Shown here piece after piece: positions 23,815-32,368 of a stretch of DNA of 32,882 nucleotides. Source of the stretch: Chloroflexota bacterium (GTDB lineage: Bacteria; Chloroflexota; Dormibacteria; CF-121). The position numbers and the translations under genes were made by a program. Position 1 is the first letter of the stretch, and each line of letters starts with the position of its first letter. The notes under the pieces are model-generated. The model did not search any database and was not told where the DNA came from. It was given only the letters and a program-made list of their open reading frames with translations. The stretch covers positions 1-32,882 of the forward strand of contig VBIS01000161.1 of the NCBI GenBank assembly GCA_005880605.1, written 5' to 3'.

Positions 23815-24150
23815 ATGCGTGTCATGGATGTCGTCAATGAGGCGAAGGGTGCGATGCGGGCGAGCGAAGTCTTCGGGACGCCCTACGAAAAGAATGGGAT
23901 CACCATCATTCCCGCCGCGAAAATCTCAGGTGGCGCCGGTGGTGGCGGGGATCAGCAGAATCCGCAGGCTGGCGGGGTGGGATTTGGTGTTTCCTCACGG
24001 CCCGTTGGCGCCTTCGTGATCAAGGACGGCGACGTCAGGTGGCAGCCGGCCCTCGACCTCAATCGGATCATCCTGATGGGGCAGATGGTCGCGATCGTCG
24101 CGCTGTTGACGGCTCGAGCAATCGTGAAGGCATCGACTAAGCGACGCTGA
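23815..24150 (+). CDS. GerW/YtfJ family protein
   Basis: A 111-aa member of the YtfJ/GerW family: AKGAMRASEVFGTPYEKNGITIIPAAKISGG, then the glycine-rich GGAGGGG and the GVSSRPVGAFVIKDGDVRW strand. A C-terminal hydrophobic helix (about 84-103) suggests membrane attachment. GerW was named for spore germination in Bacillus, but the family is widespread in non-spore-formers, so sporulation should not be concluded. It has a good ribosome site (GGGAGG). Its stop overlaps the next start as TGATG. Confidence 0.88.
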   Translation: MRVMDVVNEAKGAMRASEVFGTPYEKNGITIIPAAKISGGAGGGGDQQNPQAGGVGFGVSSRPVGAFVIKDGDVRWQPALDLNRIILMGQMVAIVALLTARAIVKASTKRR

Positions 24151-25400
24151 TGGCCACCCCGACCACGATCGACTTGGACCTGCAATCCGTGCGGCGGCAG
24201 TTTCCCTCGCTCTCCCGCAAAGTCGATGGCCAGACGGTCGTCTACCTCGACAATCCCGCCGGTACGCAGGTGCCCCAGCGGGTCATCGACCGCACCGCGG
24301 AGTATTGGCGCACCATGAATGCCAACCGTGGAAGCGCCTTCGTCACCAGCGAGGAGACGGAGGCCCTGCTCGCCGAGGTGCGTCGAGCGGCCGCGGTCTT
24401 CCTCAACGCGGCGTCGGCCGACGAGATCGTCTTCGGCGCCAACATGACCACGCTGACCTTCGCCGTCAGCCGGGCCATCGGGCGCGAGCTGCGCCCGGGC
24501 GACGAGATCCTGGTGACGCGACTCGAGCACGATGGCAACGTGTCGCCGTGGCTGGCGCTTCAGGAGCAAGGGGTCGTGGTGCGCTTCGTCGACATCGCGG
24601 TTCCCCAGTGCACCCTGGACATGGACGACTTCAAGCGCCAGCTCGGCCCGCGGACACGGCTGGTCGCGGTCACCCACGCCTCGAACGCCGTCGGCACCAT
24701 CCCCGACCTGAAAGCGATCTCACACGCGGCCCATGCCGTGGGCGCCTGGGTCTGGGTGGACGCCGTTCACTACGGCCCGCATGGTCCGATCGACGTCCGC
24801 GCCATCGACTGCGACTTTCTCGTCTGCTCGAGCTACAAGTTCTACGGGCCGCACCAGGGCATCCTTTACGGCCGGCGCGAGCTGCTCGAGCGGCTCCGCC
24901 CCTACAAGGTTCGTCCGGCAAGTGATGAAGGCCCGAGCCGATGGGAGACCGGCACCCAGAACCACGAATGCCTGGCGGGGCTGCTGGGCGCCTTCGAATA
25001 CCTGGCGGACCTGGGTGGCGCTCCGCGGATGGCCCGTCCCGCGCTGGAAGCCGCCATGGATCGCATCCAGGCCCACGAGCGGGCGCTCGCGGCACGACTG
25101 ATTGACGGGCTCCAGCAGATCAGCGGTGTCCAGATCTACGGAATTACCGACGCGGAGCAGTTAGACCGGCGCGCGCCGACGGTGTCGATGACATGGGCGC
25201 CGCACCGTCCCGAGGACTTAGCCCGGTGGCTCGGAAGCCACTACGTGTTCACCACGCATAGCGATCACTATGCGACCGAGCTGATCAATCGACTCGGACT
25301 CGCGGAGCAGGGTGGCACGCTACGCATTGGTGCTGCCCACTACAACACCGCCAGCGAAGTCGATCTCGTGCTGGAGTTGCTCGCCGGCTACCGTCCGTAG
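24150..25400 (+). CDS. Class V aminotransferase-like (cysteine desulfurase-like) PLP enzyme
   Basis: A 416-aa fold-type I PLP enzyme. The PLP lysine is K230 in VCSSYKFYGPHQG, with the preceding D204-A-V-H207. The N-terminal YLDNPAGTQVP and the NMTTLTFAVSR loop are typical of the NifS-like group described for VC1184. The C-terminal mobile loop that carries the catalytic Cys of true desulfurases (RxGxHC) reads instead as FTTHSDHYA, so sulfur transfer is doubtful and another PLP reaction is likelier. It is translationally coupled to gerW. It converges on the transporter gene with a 4-nt gap and no visible terminator. Confidence 0.87.
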   Translation: MATPTTIDLDLQSVRRQFPSLSRKVDGQTVVYLDNPAGTQVPQRVIDRTAEYWRTMNANRGSAFVTSEETEALLAEVRRAAAVFLNAASADEIVFGANMTTLTFAVSRAIGRELRPGDEILVTRLEHDGNVSPWLALQEQGVVVRFVDIAVPQCTLDMDDFKRQLGPRTRLVAVTHASNAVGTIPDLKAISHAAHAVGAWVWVDAVHYGPHGPIDVRAIDCDFLVCSSYKFYGPHQGILYGRRELLERLRPYKVRPASDEGPSRWETGTQNHECLAGLLGAFEYLADLGGAPRMARPALEAAMDRIQAHERALAARLIDGLQQISGVQIYGITDAEQLDRRAPTVSMTWAPHRPEDLARWLGSHYVFTTHSDHYATELINRLGLAEQGGTLRIGAAHYNTASEVDLVLELLAGYRP

Positions 25401-25404
25401 CCGA

Positions 25405-26238
25405 TCAGAGACTGATCAGGAGCACTCCCGCCAGCGCCAGGCCGATCCCGACCTGCTGCAGCCGCAGCATTCGCTCCTTCAGCACGATCCGAGCCAGGAT
25501 AACGGTGGCCACCGGGTAAAGCGACGAGAGAATCGAGACGATGCTCAAGAGACCGATGGTGGTCGCGAACGCAAAGAAGACATCGGCGGATACGTCGAGG
25601 ACGCCGACGGTGAGCAGGGGTAGCATGTCGGTGCGCTGCACCCGGATGCGCGAACGGAAAGCAAGCCCGAGCAGCAGCAGCGCCGATACGCTCCCGGTTC
25701 GGGTCGCGAGCACGCCCCACAGCGGATCGGGTCGGCTCGCATATTTGATCGCTACCAGGAAGATGCCGAACGCGAGCGCCGCCAGCAGCGCCAGGCCAAC
25801 TCCGGGAACCAGCTTCCCGCCGGATTGTGGTCGTCGATCGAAAGCCAGGAGCCCGATCCCGGCGAGCGTCACCAGGATGCCCACGAATTGCAGGACGCTT
25901 GGTCGTTCACCCAACACCAGACCAACCAGGATGGGGATGACGGGGCCGGTCGCCGCAATGGTCGAGACGACGCCGACCACTCCGATGGCCATTCCTCGGT
26001 AGACGGCCGAGAGGCCGACCAGGCCGGCCAGCCCGGCGACGACGCCGGCGGCGATCCAGGGACCGGGCACCAGGGGAACGCCGCGAATGATGACCACGGC
26101 GGCGATCAGCAGGAGCGTCGGCGGCTGAGAGATGAAGAGAACGGCGAGCGTGCCCAGGCGCCGGGTTTTGAACCCGCCGACGAAATCACCGACGCCCCAG
26201 CTGAGGCTGGCGGCGAGTGCCAGCAGAACCGCGGTCAG
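25405..26238 (-). CDS. EamA/DMT family transporter
   Basis: A 277-aa integral membrane protein with about ten helices in two EamA repeats (ALAASLSWGVGDFVGG opens the first; GVGLALLAALAFGIFLVAIKYA the second). Each repeat ends in the usual LGERPS / LKERML turn before a terminal helix. Such drug/metabolite transporters export or import small metabolites; the substrate is not predictable. No ATG/GTG start is available near the first helix in this frame. The best candidate is CTG 26238, overlapping the upstream stop as CTGA, which would be an unusual start codon. Confidence 0.85.
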   Translation of the reverse strand: MTAVLLALAASLSWGVGDFVGGFKTRRLGTLAVLFISQPPTLLLIAAVVIIRGVPLVPGPWIAAGVVAGLAGLVGLSAVYRGMAIGVVGVVSTIAATGPVIPILVGLVLGERPSVLQFVGILVTLAGIGLLAFDRRPQSGGKLVPGVGLALLAALAFGIFLVAIKYASRPDPLWGVLATRTGSVSALLLLGLAFRSRIRVQRTDMLPLLTVGVLDVSADVFFAFATTIGLLSIVSILSSLYPVATVILARIVLKERMLRLQQVGIGLALAGVLLISL

Positions 26239-27323
26239 TGAGCCACCCGACGAACGGAGGTCGTGGTGAGAAGATCGCCAAGCCGCTGGCGGTGACTGCG
26301 CAGCAGCAGGACCGCATCGATCGGCCAGGTGACGACCGCCACCCCGACGAGGTTGCGAGCGGCCGCGCGCCACCAGCCGGGTACGCCGCCATCCGGTCCG
26401 TACACCGAGATCCCCATCAGCGTCTTGCCAACCGTCTGGCCGGTGCGCGCCTCGATGGGAACGCGATACGCCAGGGCGATGATCGCCAGGAGCAGGAGGC
26501 CTTGAGGGTCGAGGACGATCTCGGCGTTGTCCAGACCGGAAACGGCCGTCAGGACCAGAATGGCGACCGCGAACACAATGGCCAGGTCGATCAGCCCGGC
26601 CCAGAGGCGGCGTGTGAGCGGATACTGACGCCACTCGCCGCTGCGGAAAATCGCCGCGTCGATTGAGTCCGCCATGTCACGACGCACGCCCAACACGATC
26701 GGCTCCAGGGCTGACAGGGCGCCTCGGCGGGCGAGCCACCGGATCGACAGGATGACGGCCAGCGCGGCAAGGACAGTCACGGCAACGACAAAAAATCGAT
26801 GCTCGGCCCGGTGGAAGAGCCGGACCGCAGGCTGGCCGGCGAGCGCCCCGAGTCCGACGAAGAACCCGATGTAGATGATCACCGAGGGGATCAGGCCGGC
26901 AACAAAGGTCAGGCGGGGCACTTTGCTGACGCCCGCTACCTGGGTGGTGCTGATCCGAAGTCCGGGAATCAGCCGCCCGATGAAGACCGCCAGCGCTCCC
27001 CGACGCCGCAACAGATGCGTCGCGCGTTCCAACCCCGGGCGGAATCCCAGCGTGTCTGCCGCTTTCATCAGCGCCGGCCGGCCAACCGCCGAAAAGACTT
27101 CCCGGCCGATGGTGGCACCGACCACGGTAGCGGGAAGGAGCGCGGCGACCATCGGAATTGGTTCCACCGTGTCGCTGGCGATCGCGATCCCCGCGATGAT
27201 CAGGAGCAGATCGCCGGGCGCGAAGGGGACCGGGATCCCGGTTTCCTCGATGAAAACCAGCCCCGCGATGACGCCGATCAAGAGGTCGCCGCTCAGAGTG
27301 GCGATCGAGCCAATCGGGTTCAT
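26235..27323 (-). CDS. Fusion of DedA/VTT membrane domain and RDD domain
   Basis: A 362-aa membrane protein. Residues about 10-200 are a DedA/VTT domain with the hallmark EETGIPVPFAPGDLLL re-entrant motif and GRLIPGLRISTTQVAG. Residues about 235-360 are an RDD domain, RRLWAGLIDLAIVFAVAILV through GKTLMGISVYGPDG, ending RQRLGDLLTTTSVRR. DedA proteins are lipid scramblase/undecaprenyl-phosphate flippase-type proteins; RDD domains are of poorly defined transport function. The two in one chain suggest a combined membrane-homeostasis role. It overlaps the transporter start by 4 nt. Confidence 0.88.
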   Translation of the reverse strand: MNPIGSIATLSGDLLIGVIAGLVFIEETGIPVPFAPGDLLLIIAGIAIASDTVEPIPMVAALLPATVVGATIGREVFSAVGRPALMKAADTLGFRPGLERATHLLRRRGALAVFIGRLIPGLRISTTQVAGVSKVPRLTFVAGLIPSVIIYIGFFVGLGALAGQPAVRLFHRAEHRFFVVAVTVLAALAVILSIRWLARRGALSALEPIVLGVRRDMADSIDAAIFRSGEWRQYPLTRRLWAGLIDLAIVFAVAILVLTAVSGLDNAEIVLDPQGLLLLAIIALAYRVPIEARTGQTVGKTLMGISVYGPDGGVPGWWRAAARNLVGVAVVTWPIDAVLLLRSHRQRLGDLLTTTSVRRVAH

Positions 27324-27360
27324 CCGCCGGCCTCAGCGCCGGCGTCGAGGAGCGGAGCGC

Positions 27361-27654
27361 TTACTTCTTTGGGCGCCGGCTGCCTCGCCGGTCGGCGTGC
27401 GCGCGCATGAAGGTGTAGGTCTTTTCCGCCGCATACCCTTTTTGTACCGCGTCCTGGATGCGCGGCCAAAACTCTTCCTTCACCCAGTTGCGGGCGATCA
27501 GCACCTCGACCCCGGCGAGCCGGAGATCTCCCTTCTCGAGATCGGAGCTCGTATCGCCGCGCTGCAGGGCGCGAACGGCATCAAGGCTGAGGTTCGGCAG
27601 AAGCCACGCGCTGGGTATGAGGACCTCGGCCTGCCCGCGCGGGTCGTCTGGCAC
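27361..27654 (-). CDS. Hypothetical protein (97 aa)
   Basis: I do not recognise this small, charged, mainly helical protein. It opens VPDDPRGQAEVLIPSAWLLP and ends in a basic tail (RADRRGSRRPKK-like). The start GTG 27654 is chosen because TATAGT lies 6 nt upstream; the longer open frame beginning at 27771 would run through that promoter and over the divergent gene. No signal peptide or membrane helix. Confidence 0.6.
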   Translation of the reverse strand: MPDDPRGQAEVLIPSAWLLPNLSLDAVRALQRGDTSSDLEKGDLRLAGVEVLIARNWVKEEFWPRIQDAVQKGYAAEKTYTFMRAHADRRGSRRPKK

Positions 27655-27660
27655 GGAGCA

Positions 27661-27666
27661 ACTATA
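27661..27666 (-). promoter_or_regulatory. -10-like hexamer of the 97-aa gene
   Basis: TATAGT (5 of 6) on the minus strand, exactly 6 nt before the GTG at 27654; leaderless arrangement. Confidence 0.5.
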
Positions 27667-27721
27667 AACGGGAGCCAGCGGTAACCTAGCCGCCTCCGGC
27701 GTTGAGAAGGCGGCGTACCGG

Positions 27722-27727
27722 TATGCT
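27722..27727 (+). promoter_or_regulatory. -10-like hexamer of the DUF2269-like gene
   Basis: TATGCT, 6 nt before GTG 27734, with no ribosome site; leaderless arrangement. TTGAGA lies 14 nt upstream, closer than a normal -35. Confidence 0.48.
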
Positions 27728-27733
27728 GCTGAC

Positions 27734-28159
27734 GTGGTGGTGCTGAAAACGCTGCACGTGTTCGGTGCCATCTTCCTCCTCGGGGGCGTGACCAGCCACG
27801 TCTTGCTGCGGCCGATGGCGGGGCGCGCCGCCGACCTGGCCCAGCACGCGCTCTACCAGTTCGCCTGGCGCGTCCAGGTGGTGATGGTCTACGTCGGCTC
27901 GGCGCTGGTGCTAGTCACCGGCCTGCTGTTGTGGATCGGGCGCTTCAAGTTGTTTACGGGTTGGCTCCTGCTTGGCGTCCTGCTCTTCGTGGCGGCCATG
28001 GGACTGGACGGAGCGTTTCTCGCGCCCAACCTGCGCCGGGCCCGCAGCGCCACCGGAGAGACGTCCGGGACCGTCGCCGGCGCCGCCATGACCGTACAGC
28101 TGGTGGCCTGGCTGTTACTGGTGGTCGTCGTCTTTCTCATGGTGGCGCGGCCCTTCTAG
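27734..28159 (+). CDS. DUF2269-like integral membrane protein
   Basis: A 141-aa protein with four transmembrane helices. It opens with VVLKTLHVFGAIFLLGGV, the KxLHVFGA motif typical of DUF2269 and related predicted heme-copper or CopD-like membrane proteins; the first-helix His could bind a cofactor. Further histidines are sparse, so heme binding is uncertain. Start GTG 27734 fits the upstream TATGCT. The next gene begins 14 nt downstream with its own possible -10 (TTTATT, 28161-28166). Confidence 0.75.
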   Translation: MVVLKTLHVFGAIFLLGGVTSHVLLRPMAGRAADLAQHALYQFAWRVQVVMVYVGSALVLVTGLLLWIGRFKLFTGWLLLGVLLFVAAMGLDGAFLAPNLRRARSATGETSGTVAGAAMTVQLVAWLLLVVVVFLMVARPF

Positions 28160-28173
28160 CTTTATTCGCCTCG

Positions 28174-28761
28174 ATGCCCTCGCTTGGACCAATCACGTTG
28201 ACCGGGAAGCACATCCGGCTCGAGCCGATGCGTCCGGCACATGCGCTCGCGCTGCTCGAAGCGGGGCGCGCCGCCGAAATCTGGGAGTGGATGCCGAGCC
28301 GTCCGCTGGACCCCGCCGTGATGGAGGGGTGGCTGCAGACAGCCATGCAGGCGGAAGCGACGGGCCGTGAGTATCCGTTCGTGGTGATCCATGTCGCAAC
28401 CGGCCGCCTGGTGGGCAGCACGCGGTACCTGGAAGTCCACGAGGATGACCGAAACGTCGAGATCGGCTGGACCTGGTACGCGCCGGACACCTGGGGTGGT
28501 GTCGTCAATCCCGAGGCGAAGTATTTATTGATGCGCCACGCGTTCGAGGACTGGGGCGCCATCCGGGTGGCCCTCAAGACCGACATCCGCAACCTCCACT
28601 CGCAGGCCGCCATCAAGAAGCTGGGCGCCAAATACGAAGGAATGCTGCGCAATCAGCGGATCCGTCCCGATGGGAGCTACCGTGACACGGTGATCTTCTC
28701 GGTGATCGAGAGTGAGTGGCCAGCAGTGAAAGCCCGCCTCGAAGCGCGCCTGCGCATTTAG
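28174..28761 (+). CDS. GNAT family N-acetyltransferase (RimJ/RimL type)
   Basis: A 195-aa acetyltransferase of the GNAT_3 (RimJ/RimL-like) type: GKHIRLEPMRPAHA at the N-terminus, GRLVGSTRYLEVHEDDRNVEIGWTWY in the core, VVNPEAKYLLMRHAFED as the acetyl-CoA helix region, and RNLHSQAAIKKLGAKYEGMLRN as motif B. Likely acetylates an amino group of a protein N-terminus or small molecule. TTTATT lies 7 nt before the ATG. The 3' end overlaps the convergent small gene by 4 nt. Confidence 0.9.
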   Translation: MPSLGPITLTGKHIRLEPMRPAHALALLEAGRAAEIWEWMPSRPLDPAVMEGWLQTAMQAEATGREYPFVVIHVATGRLVGSTRYLEVHEDDRNVEIGWTWYAPDTWGGVVNPEAKYLLMRHAFEDWGAIRVALKTDIRNLHSQAAIKKLGAKYEGMLRNQRIRPDGSYRDTVIFSVIESEWPAVKARLEARLRI

Positions 28762-29066
28762 CGCTTCCCGCCGTTGAGCACGCGCAGGGAGCCGGGCCTA
28801 TCCGTCGCCGCTTCGCCCGGGAGGTCCGGGTCGGGGGTCTGCTTGCGACGGGCCCGATAGCCGCTGGCGACCTTCGCCGCTGCCGCTTGCGCAGCCGCGA
28901 TCACTTCTGGAGCAGCCACGTCCGCGTTGGCGAGCGATTCCACCTCGAAGGGAATCATTTCGCTGACGCAGATCTGGCGCTGGGGATCGATGATGACGAC
29001 CGCGACAAAGGGCTCTTGACTTGTAATGCTCGGATGGATCTGCGACCACGGAATGACATTGCCCAT
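28758..29066 (-). CDS. Hypothetical protein (102 aa)
   Basis: I do not recognise it. The N-terminal half forms alternating strands (WSQIHPSITSQEPFVAVVIIDPQRQICVSEMIPFEVESLA); an Ala-rich helix (about 52-68) and a disordered, charged Pro/Gly tail follow. No signal peptide. TAGGCT sits 6 nt before the ATG with a palindrome further upstream, suggesting its own leaderless promoter. Confidence 0.6.
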   Translation of the reverse strand: MGNVIPWSQIHPSITSQEPFVAVVIIDPQRQICVSEMIPFEVESLANADVAAPEVIAAAQAAAAKVASGYRARRKQTPDPDLPGEAATDRPGSLRVLNGGKR

Positions 29067-29072
29067 GACGCG

Positions 29073-29100
29073 AGCCTAAACCCCCGTTTTGACAGCTGTC
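29073..29100 (-). promoter_or_regulatory. Promoter and palindrome of the 102-aa gene
   Basis: TAGGCT (29073-29078, minus strand) is 6 nt before ATG 29066. The perfect palindrome GACAGCTGTC (29091-29100) lies just upstream and overlaps the expected -35 position, so it could be a repressor site. Confidence 0.4.
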
Positions 29101-29136
29101 TGTCGCAACTTCCCCCGACTTTGCAGATCAGCGCGG

Positions 29137-32100
29137 TTAGGTGGAGACTTCTTCTTCGACCTGGTCGGGGCTCGACCCGTTGGCCGGCGCTCCCTCGGCG
29201 GAGGCTGGCACGAGAGATGGTCCCGGCAGCCGGATGATGGTCCAGTCCTCGTTCTTCTCGGCGCGGTCGGCGAGCGCCTCATCCTTCGAAAAGAGGATGA
29301 CCTGGTGGTCGAGGCGGCCCAGCTCGTCCATCGCCGCCCGCAGCCGGCGGCGATCGGCGTGCACCAGCGCTTCGTCGAGCAGCAATGGCGGCGGCTCCGC
29401 GTTTCCGCCGATGATCCGGGCCAGCGCCAGGCGCTCGAGCAAGTAGATCAACGAACGGGTCCCAAGACTGAGGTTATCGACGTCTTTATATCCTCGTTGA
29501 TCCTGCGTCTTGACCGAGAGCGCGAGATCTTCCCCGATCCGCACATCCCGGTAGCGGCCGTTCGTGATGGGGGAGAGCTGGCCCTGTAGGGCCGACTTGA
29601 GGCGGGGGATGACAGCTCGACGCACGGATTTCGACGCCGCCTCCAGAGTTTCGATGGCGAGGTCGTAGGCGTGGGCCTCGGCCTCCAGCTCCTGCAGCTG
29701 CTCGCGGACGGTGGCGATCTCCTCCTCGAGGGAGGCGACATCGCCGATCTGGGATAGCCGGTCGTTCAGAAGCTCCTCGGCGCGGGCCCGTTCCTCTTGG
29801 GCTCGCTCCTTGACGCTGCGGTGTTGGTCGCGCTGCCGCTCGAGCTCGGCCAGGGGAAGCGCCGCGAATTCGGCCGCACGGACCGGGTCGACGTTGGCGC
29901 CCACCTCGCCTAGCTGGCGGGTGAGGTCGTCGACCAGCTGACGCAGCGACCCCGCTTCGTCCGCCGTCACGCCGCCGCGCTGCGATTCCAACTCTGCCAG
30001 TCGAACGCTCGACGTCCGGTAGGCCTCGGCGTGACTGACGCCGGCTTCCCAGGCCACAGCCCCAGCCTCCATATCGGGATCGGTGATCCCGGACCGCGCG
30101 TAGATCGCCGCTAATTGCCGGGCGTAATCGTCAGCCTTCGCACGTTCGGCGGTCGAGCGCTCGCCAGGAGCGCGAAGTTGCGCCAGCTGGGCGTCAAGCT
30201 GCTCGATCCGGGTGCGAACCTGCTGCGCCTGGCGCTCGGCCTCGCAACTGGCGATAAAGTCGCGGGCCGCGCCCAGCGCCTCGCGCCGGTCGAACCCGAG
30301 CCGGTCGAGCAGGCTGTGGAGCTGCTGCCGCAACGATTCCCGGCGCTGGTCCATCTCGGTCTCGGCGCGCGACGCCTCCAGCGAGCGCTGGCTGGCGGCG
30401 TTCCACGCCTGACTGTCCTGAGCCAGCGATTCCACGTCTCTGGCGGTCTCCTCGACCGCCTCTTCGCTGGGGGCAGGCTGGGGTAGCCCCCAGGATCCGA
30501 CCAGCTCGCGCAGGCTCCGACCGGCGATCTGCGCTCGCTCTTCCAACTCGGTGGCCTGGCGATCGAGCTCGAGGCGGGTGGCATCGTAGCGGACCTTCTG
30601 GAGGTGCTCGACGAGCGCCTGCTGCAGCTCCCCCGAGCTGCGGACGCCCCAGGGTTGCAGGATCTCCCGGCGCTTGACGCGAGCCTCGTCTTTGGCTCGA
30701 AGGCGGCGATCGACCTCCCGGACGGCGGCGCCGCGGACCCAGATGCCGATGCCCGTGGACAGCACGCCCATGCCGAGCAGGAAGAAGGCCACGCCGCTGA
30801 GCGGCAGGGGCATACCGCCCTGAAGCGCGAGAAAGGCGACCAGGATCGCCATCGCGGTGAGCAGGAGGCCACCGAGCATGGCGCCGAGGAAGGTTCGCTG
30901 CCGGCTCCGGGCGCGCTCGGCCATGGCTTCCTCACGCCGCATTGCCTCCTCGGCCTGCTGGCCCGACTTGATGACATCCGGGACTTCCTTGTAACGCGCG
31001 ATGTCGTGCTTGAGCTGCTCCAGCCGCGGCGGGAGTTCGGCACCGGCGCGGCTGCGCGCCTCGGTGGCGACGTTATGGCGCTCGCGCCATTCGGAGTAGA
31101 CGCGCTGGAACTCCATCTGGCGGGCGGGCCAATCGAGGTTCTGGCCGATTAAGCCGGGGTGCCGCTCGGCGATCCGCCGCGCCTCTTCGGCCGCCGTCTG
31201 GGCGCGCAAATGGATCTGCGGGGCCTGGGCATCCGCGACATTGAGAGAGCTCAGCAGTTCACGGACCGCCGGTTCCTGTTCCAGCGCTGCGGCATCGATG
31301 CCACGGGCGCGGGTTTGGTGACCTTGCGCGTCCTGTTCGAGCTTGGCCCGCTCGGCCTCGAGCTGCTGCACCTGCGCGGCGTTCTCCGCGGCACGACGCT
31401 CGAAGTCCTCCTGCGCCTCGCGAGTCGCCCGCAGGTGGCTGCGCAGCTCCTGGACCTCCGCCTGACGGTCGAGCGGGAACATCGCAAAGCGCGTGTGGTC
31501 CTCCTGACGAGTCCGCTCGTCACCGATCGCCCTCTCCAACATCTCGACGCGCTCGAGCCGATGACGCGCCTCGTCCAGGCGGGAGGCGAGGACGGCGGCG
31601 TCAAGCAGCTGGACGACGGCCAACTCCGCCTCGGTCAGCGCCGATACGGTCTCGCGCTTCTGCGCCAGTTCGTCGACGGCGCTACGAGCCTGGCGAGCGG
31701 CGGTGATTTGCCGCTCCAGGTCGGAGAGTCGGCTTTCAAGGTCGTGGAGCGGGCCCGTACGTCCGCGTGGCTTCCCGATGCGCTGGGCTCGTTCCTGGCG
31801 CAGCCGGTCGAGTACCCCTTGTGCGGTTCGATCCGGGTGTGCCGAGTCCGCCAGCGCCACGATCGCTTCCTTGATGCTGCCGGCGTCCTCGAGACGCAGC
31901 ACCTCGCTGCGCGAGATGCAGGCCGTGTTGGTGTAGATGTCCCGGCTGATGCCGAGCAACTGCCGCCCTACCTGGAGTCCACCCCAGGGGTCGCGTTCGA
32001 ACCGGTCGTTGAGCTCCGCACCGCTGGCGAGATCGAGGACCCGAACCGAGTCGGCGTCGAGGTCGCGCTCGACCCGTAGTCTCGAGCCGTCGTCCAGCTC

Positions 32101-32340
32101 GAATTCGAGCGCGAGGCCGAAGCCCCCGCCCTCCCACGGTCGCCAGCGATCGGTGCGCTCGGCGATGGCTGATCGCCGGTCGCCGGTCTCGAGACCATAC
32201 AGGCCGCTCACGATCGCTTCCTGGAGCGTCGACTTCCCGGCCTCGTTGGGGCCAACGACGAGGTTCATCGTGGGACCGAAGCGGAGATCTATCCCTTGAA
32301 GGGTGCCGAAGCCTTCGACCTCGATGCGGGTCAGGCGCAT
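29137..32340 (-). CDS. YhaN-like AAA ATPase (SMC/Rad50-like) with membrane hairpin
   Basis: A 1067-aa Rad50/SbcC-like ATPase of the YhaN type. The N-terminal half-site has Walker A GPNEAGKST (30-38) after LTRIEVEGFGTLQG. The C-terminal half-site has the signature LSLGTRSLIYLLERLALAR and Walker B LLLDE (986-990; D989, E990). Between them lie long coiled coils (about 180-470 and 545-900). They are interrupted at about 480-535 by two hydrophobic helices (LGGLLLTAMAILVAFLALQ and GVAFFLLGMGVLSTGIGIW), where SbcC would have a zinc hook. Membrane tethering is therefore likely. It follows a SbcD/YhaO-like nuclease gene by 28 nt, and together they should form an Mre11-Rad50-like DNA-end-processing complex. 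Confidence 0.9.
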   Translation of the reverse strand: MRLTRIEVEGFGTLQGIDLRFGPTMNLVVGPNEAGKSTLQEAIVSGLYGLETGDRRSAIAERTDRWRPWEGGGFGLALEFELDDGSRLRVERDLDADSVRVLDLASGAELNDRFERDPWGGLQVGRQLLGISRDIYTNTACISRSEVLRLEDAGSIKEAIVALADSAHPDRTAQGVLDRLRQERAQRIGKPRGRTGPLHDLESRLSDLERQITAARQARSAVDELAQKRETVSALTEAELAVVQLLDAAVLASRLDEARHRLERVEMLERAIGDERTRQEDHTRFAMFPLDRQAEVQELRSHLRATREAQEDFERRAAENAAQVQQLEAERAKLEQDAQGHQTRARGIDAAALEQEPAVRELLSSLNVADAQAPQIHLRAQTAAEEARRIAERHPGLIGQNLDWPARQMEFQRVYSEWRERHNVATEARSRAGAELPPRLEQLKHDIARYKEVPDVIKSGQQAEEAMRREEAMAERARSRQRTFLGAMLGGLLLTAMAILVAFLALQGGMPLPLSGVAFFLLGMGVLSTGIGIWVRGAAVREVDRRLRAKDEARVKRREILQPWGVRSSGELQQALVEHLQKVRYDATRLELDRQATELEERAQIAGRSLRELVGSWGLPQPAPSEEAVEETARDVESLAQDSQAWNAASQRSLEASRAETEMDQRRESLRQQLHSLLDRLGFDRREALGAARDFIASCEAERQAQQVRTRIEQLDAQLAQLRAPGERSTAERAKADDYARQLAAIYARSGITDPDMEAGAVAWEAGVSHAEAYRTSSVRLAELESQRGGVTADEAGSLRQLVDDLTRQLGEVGANVDPVRAAEFAALPLAELERQRDQHRSVKERAQEERARAEELLNDRLSQIGDVASLEEEIATVREQLQELEAEAHAYDLAIETLEAASKSVRRAVIPRLKSALQGQLSPITNGRYRDVRIGEDLALSVKTQDQRGYKDVDNLSLGTRSLIYLLERLALARIIGGNAEPPPLLLDEALVHADRRRLRAAMDELGRLDHQVILFSKDEALADRAEKNEDWTIIRLPGPSLVPASAEGAPANGSSPDQVEEEVST

Positions 32341-32368
32341 GAACGATTCACCACGTACAGGCTAAACG

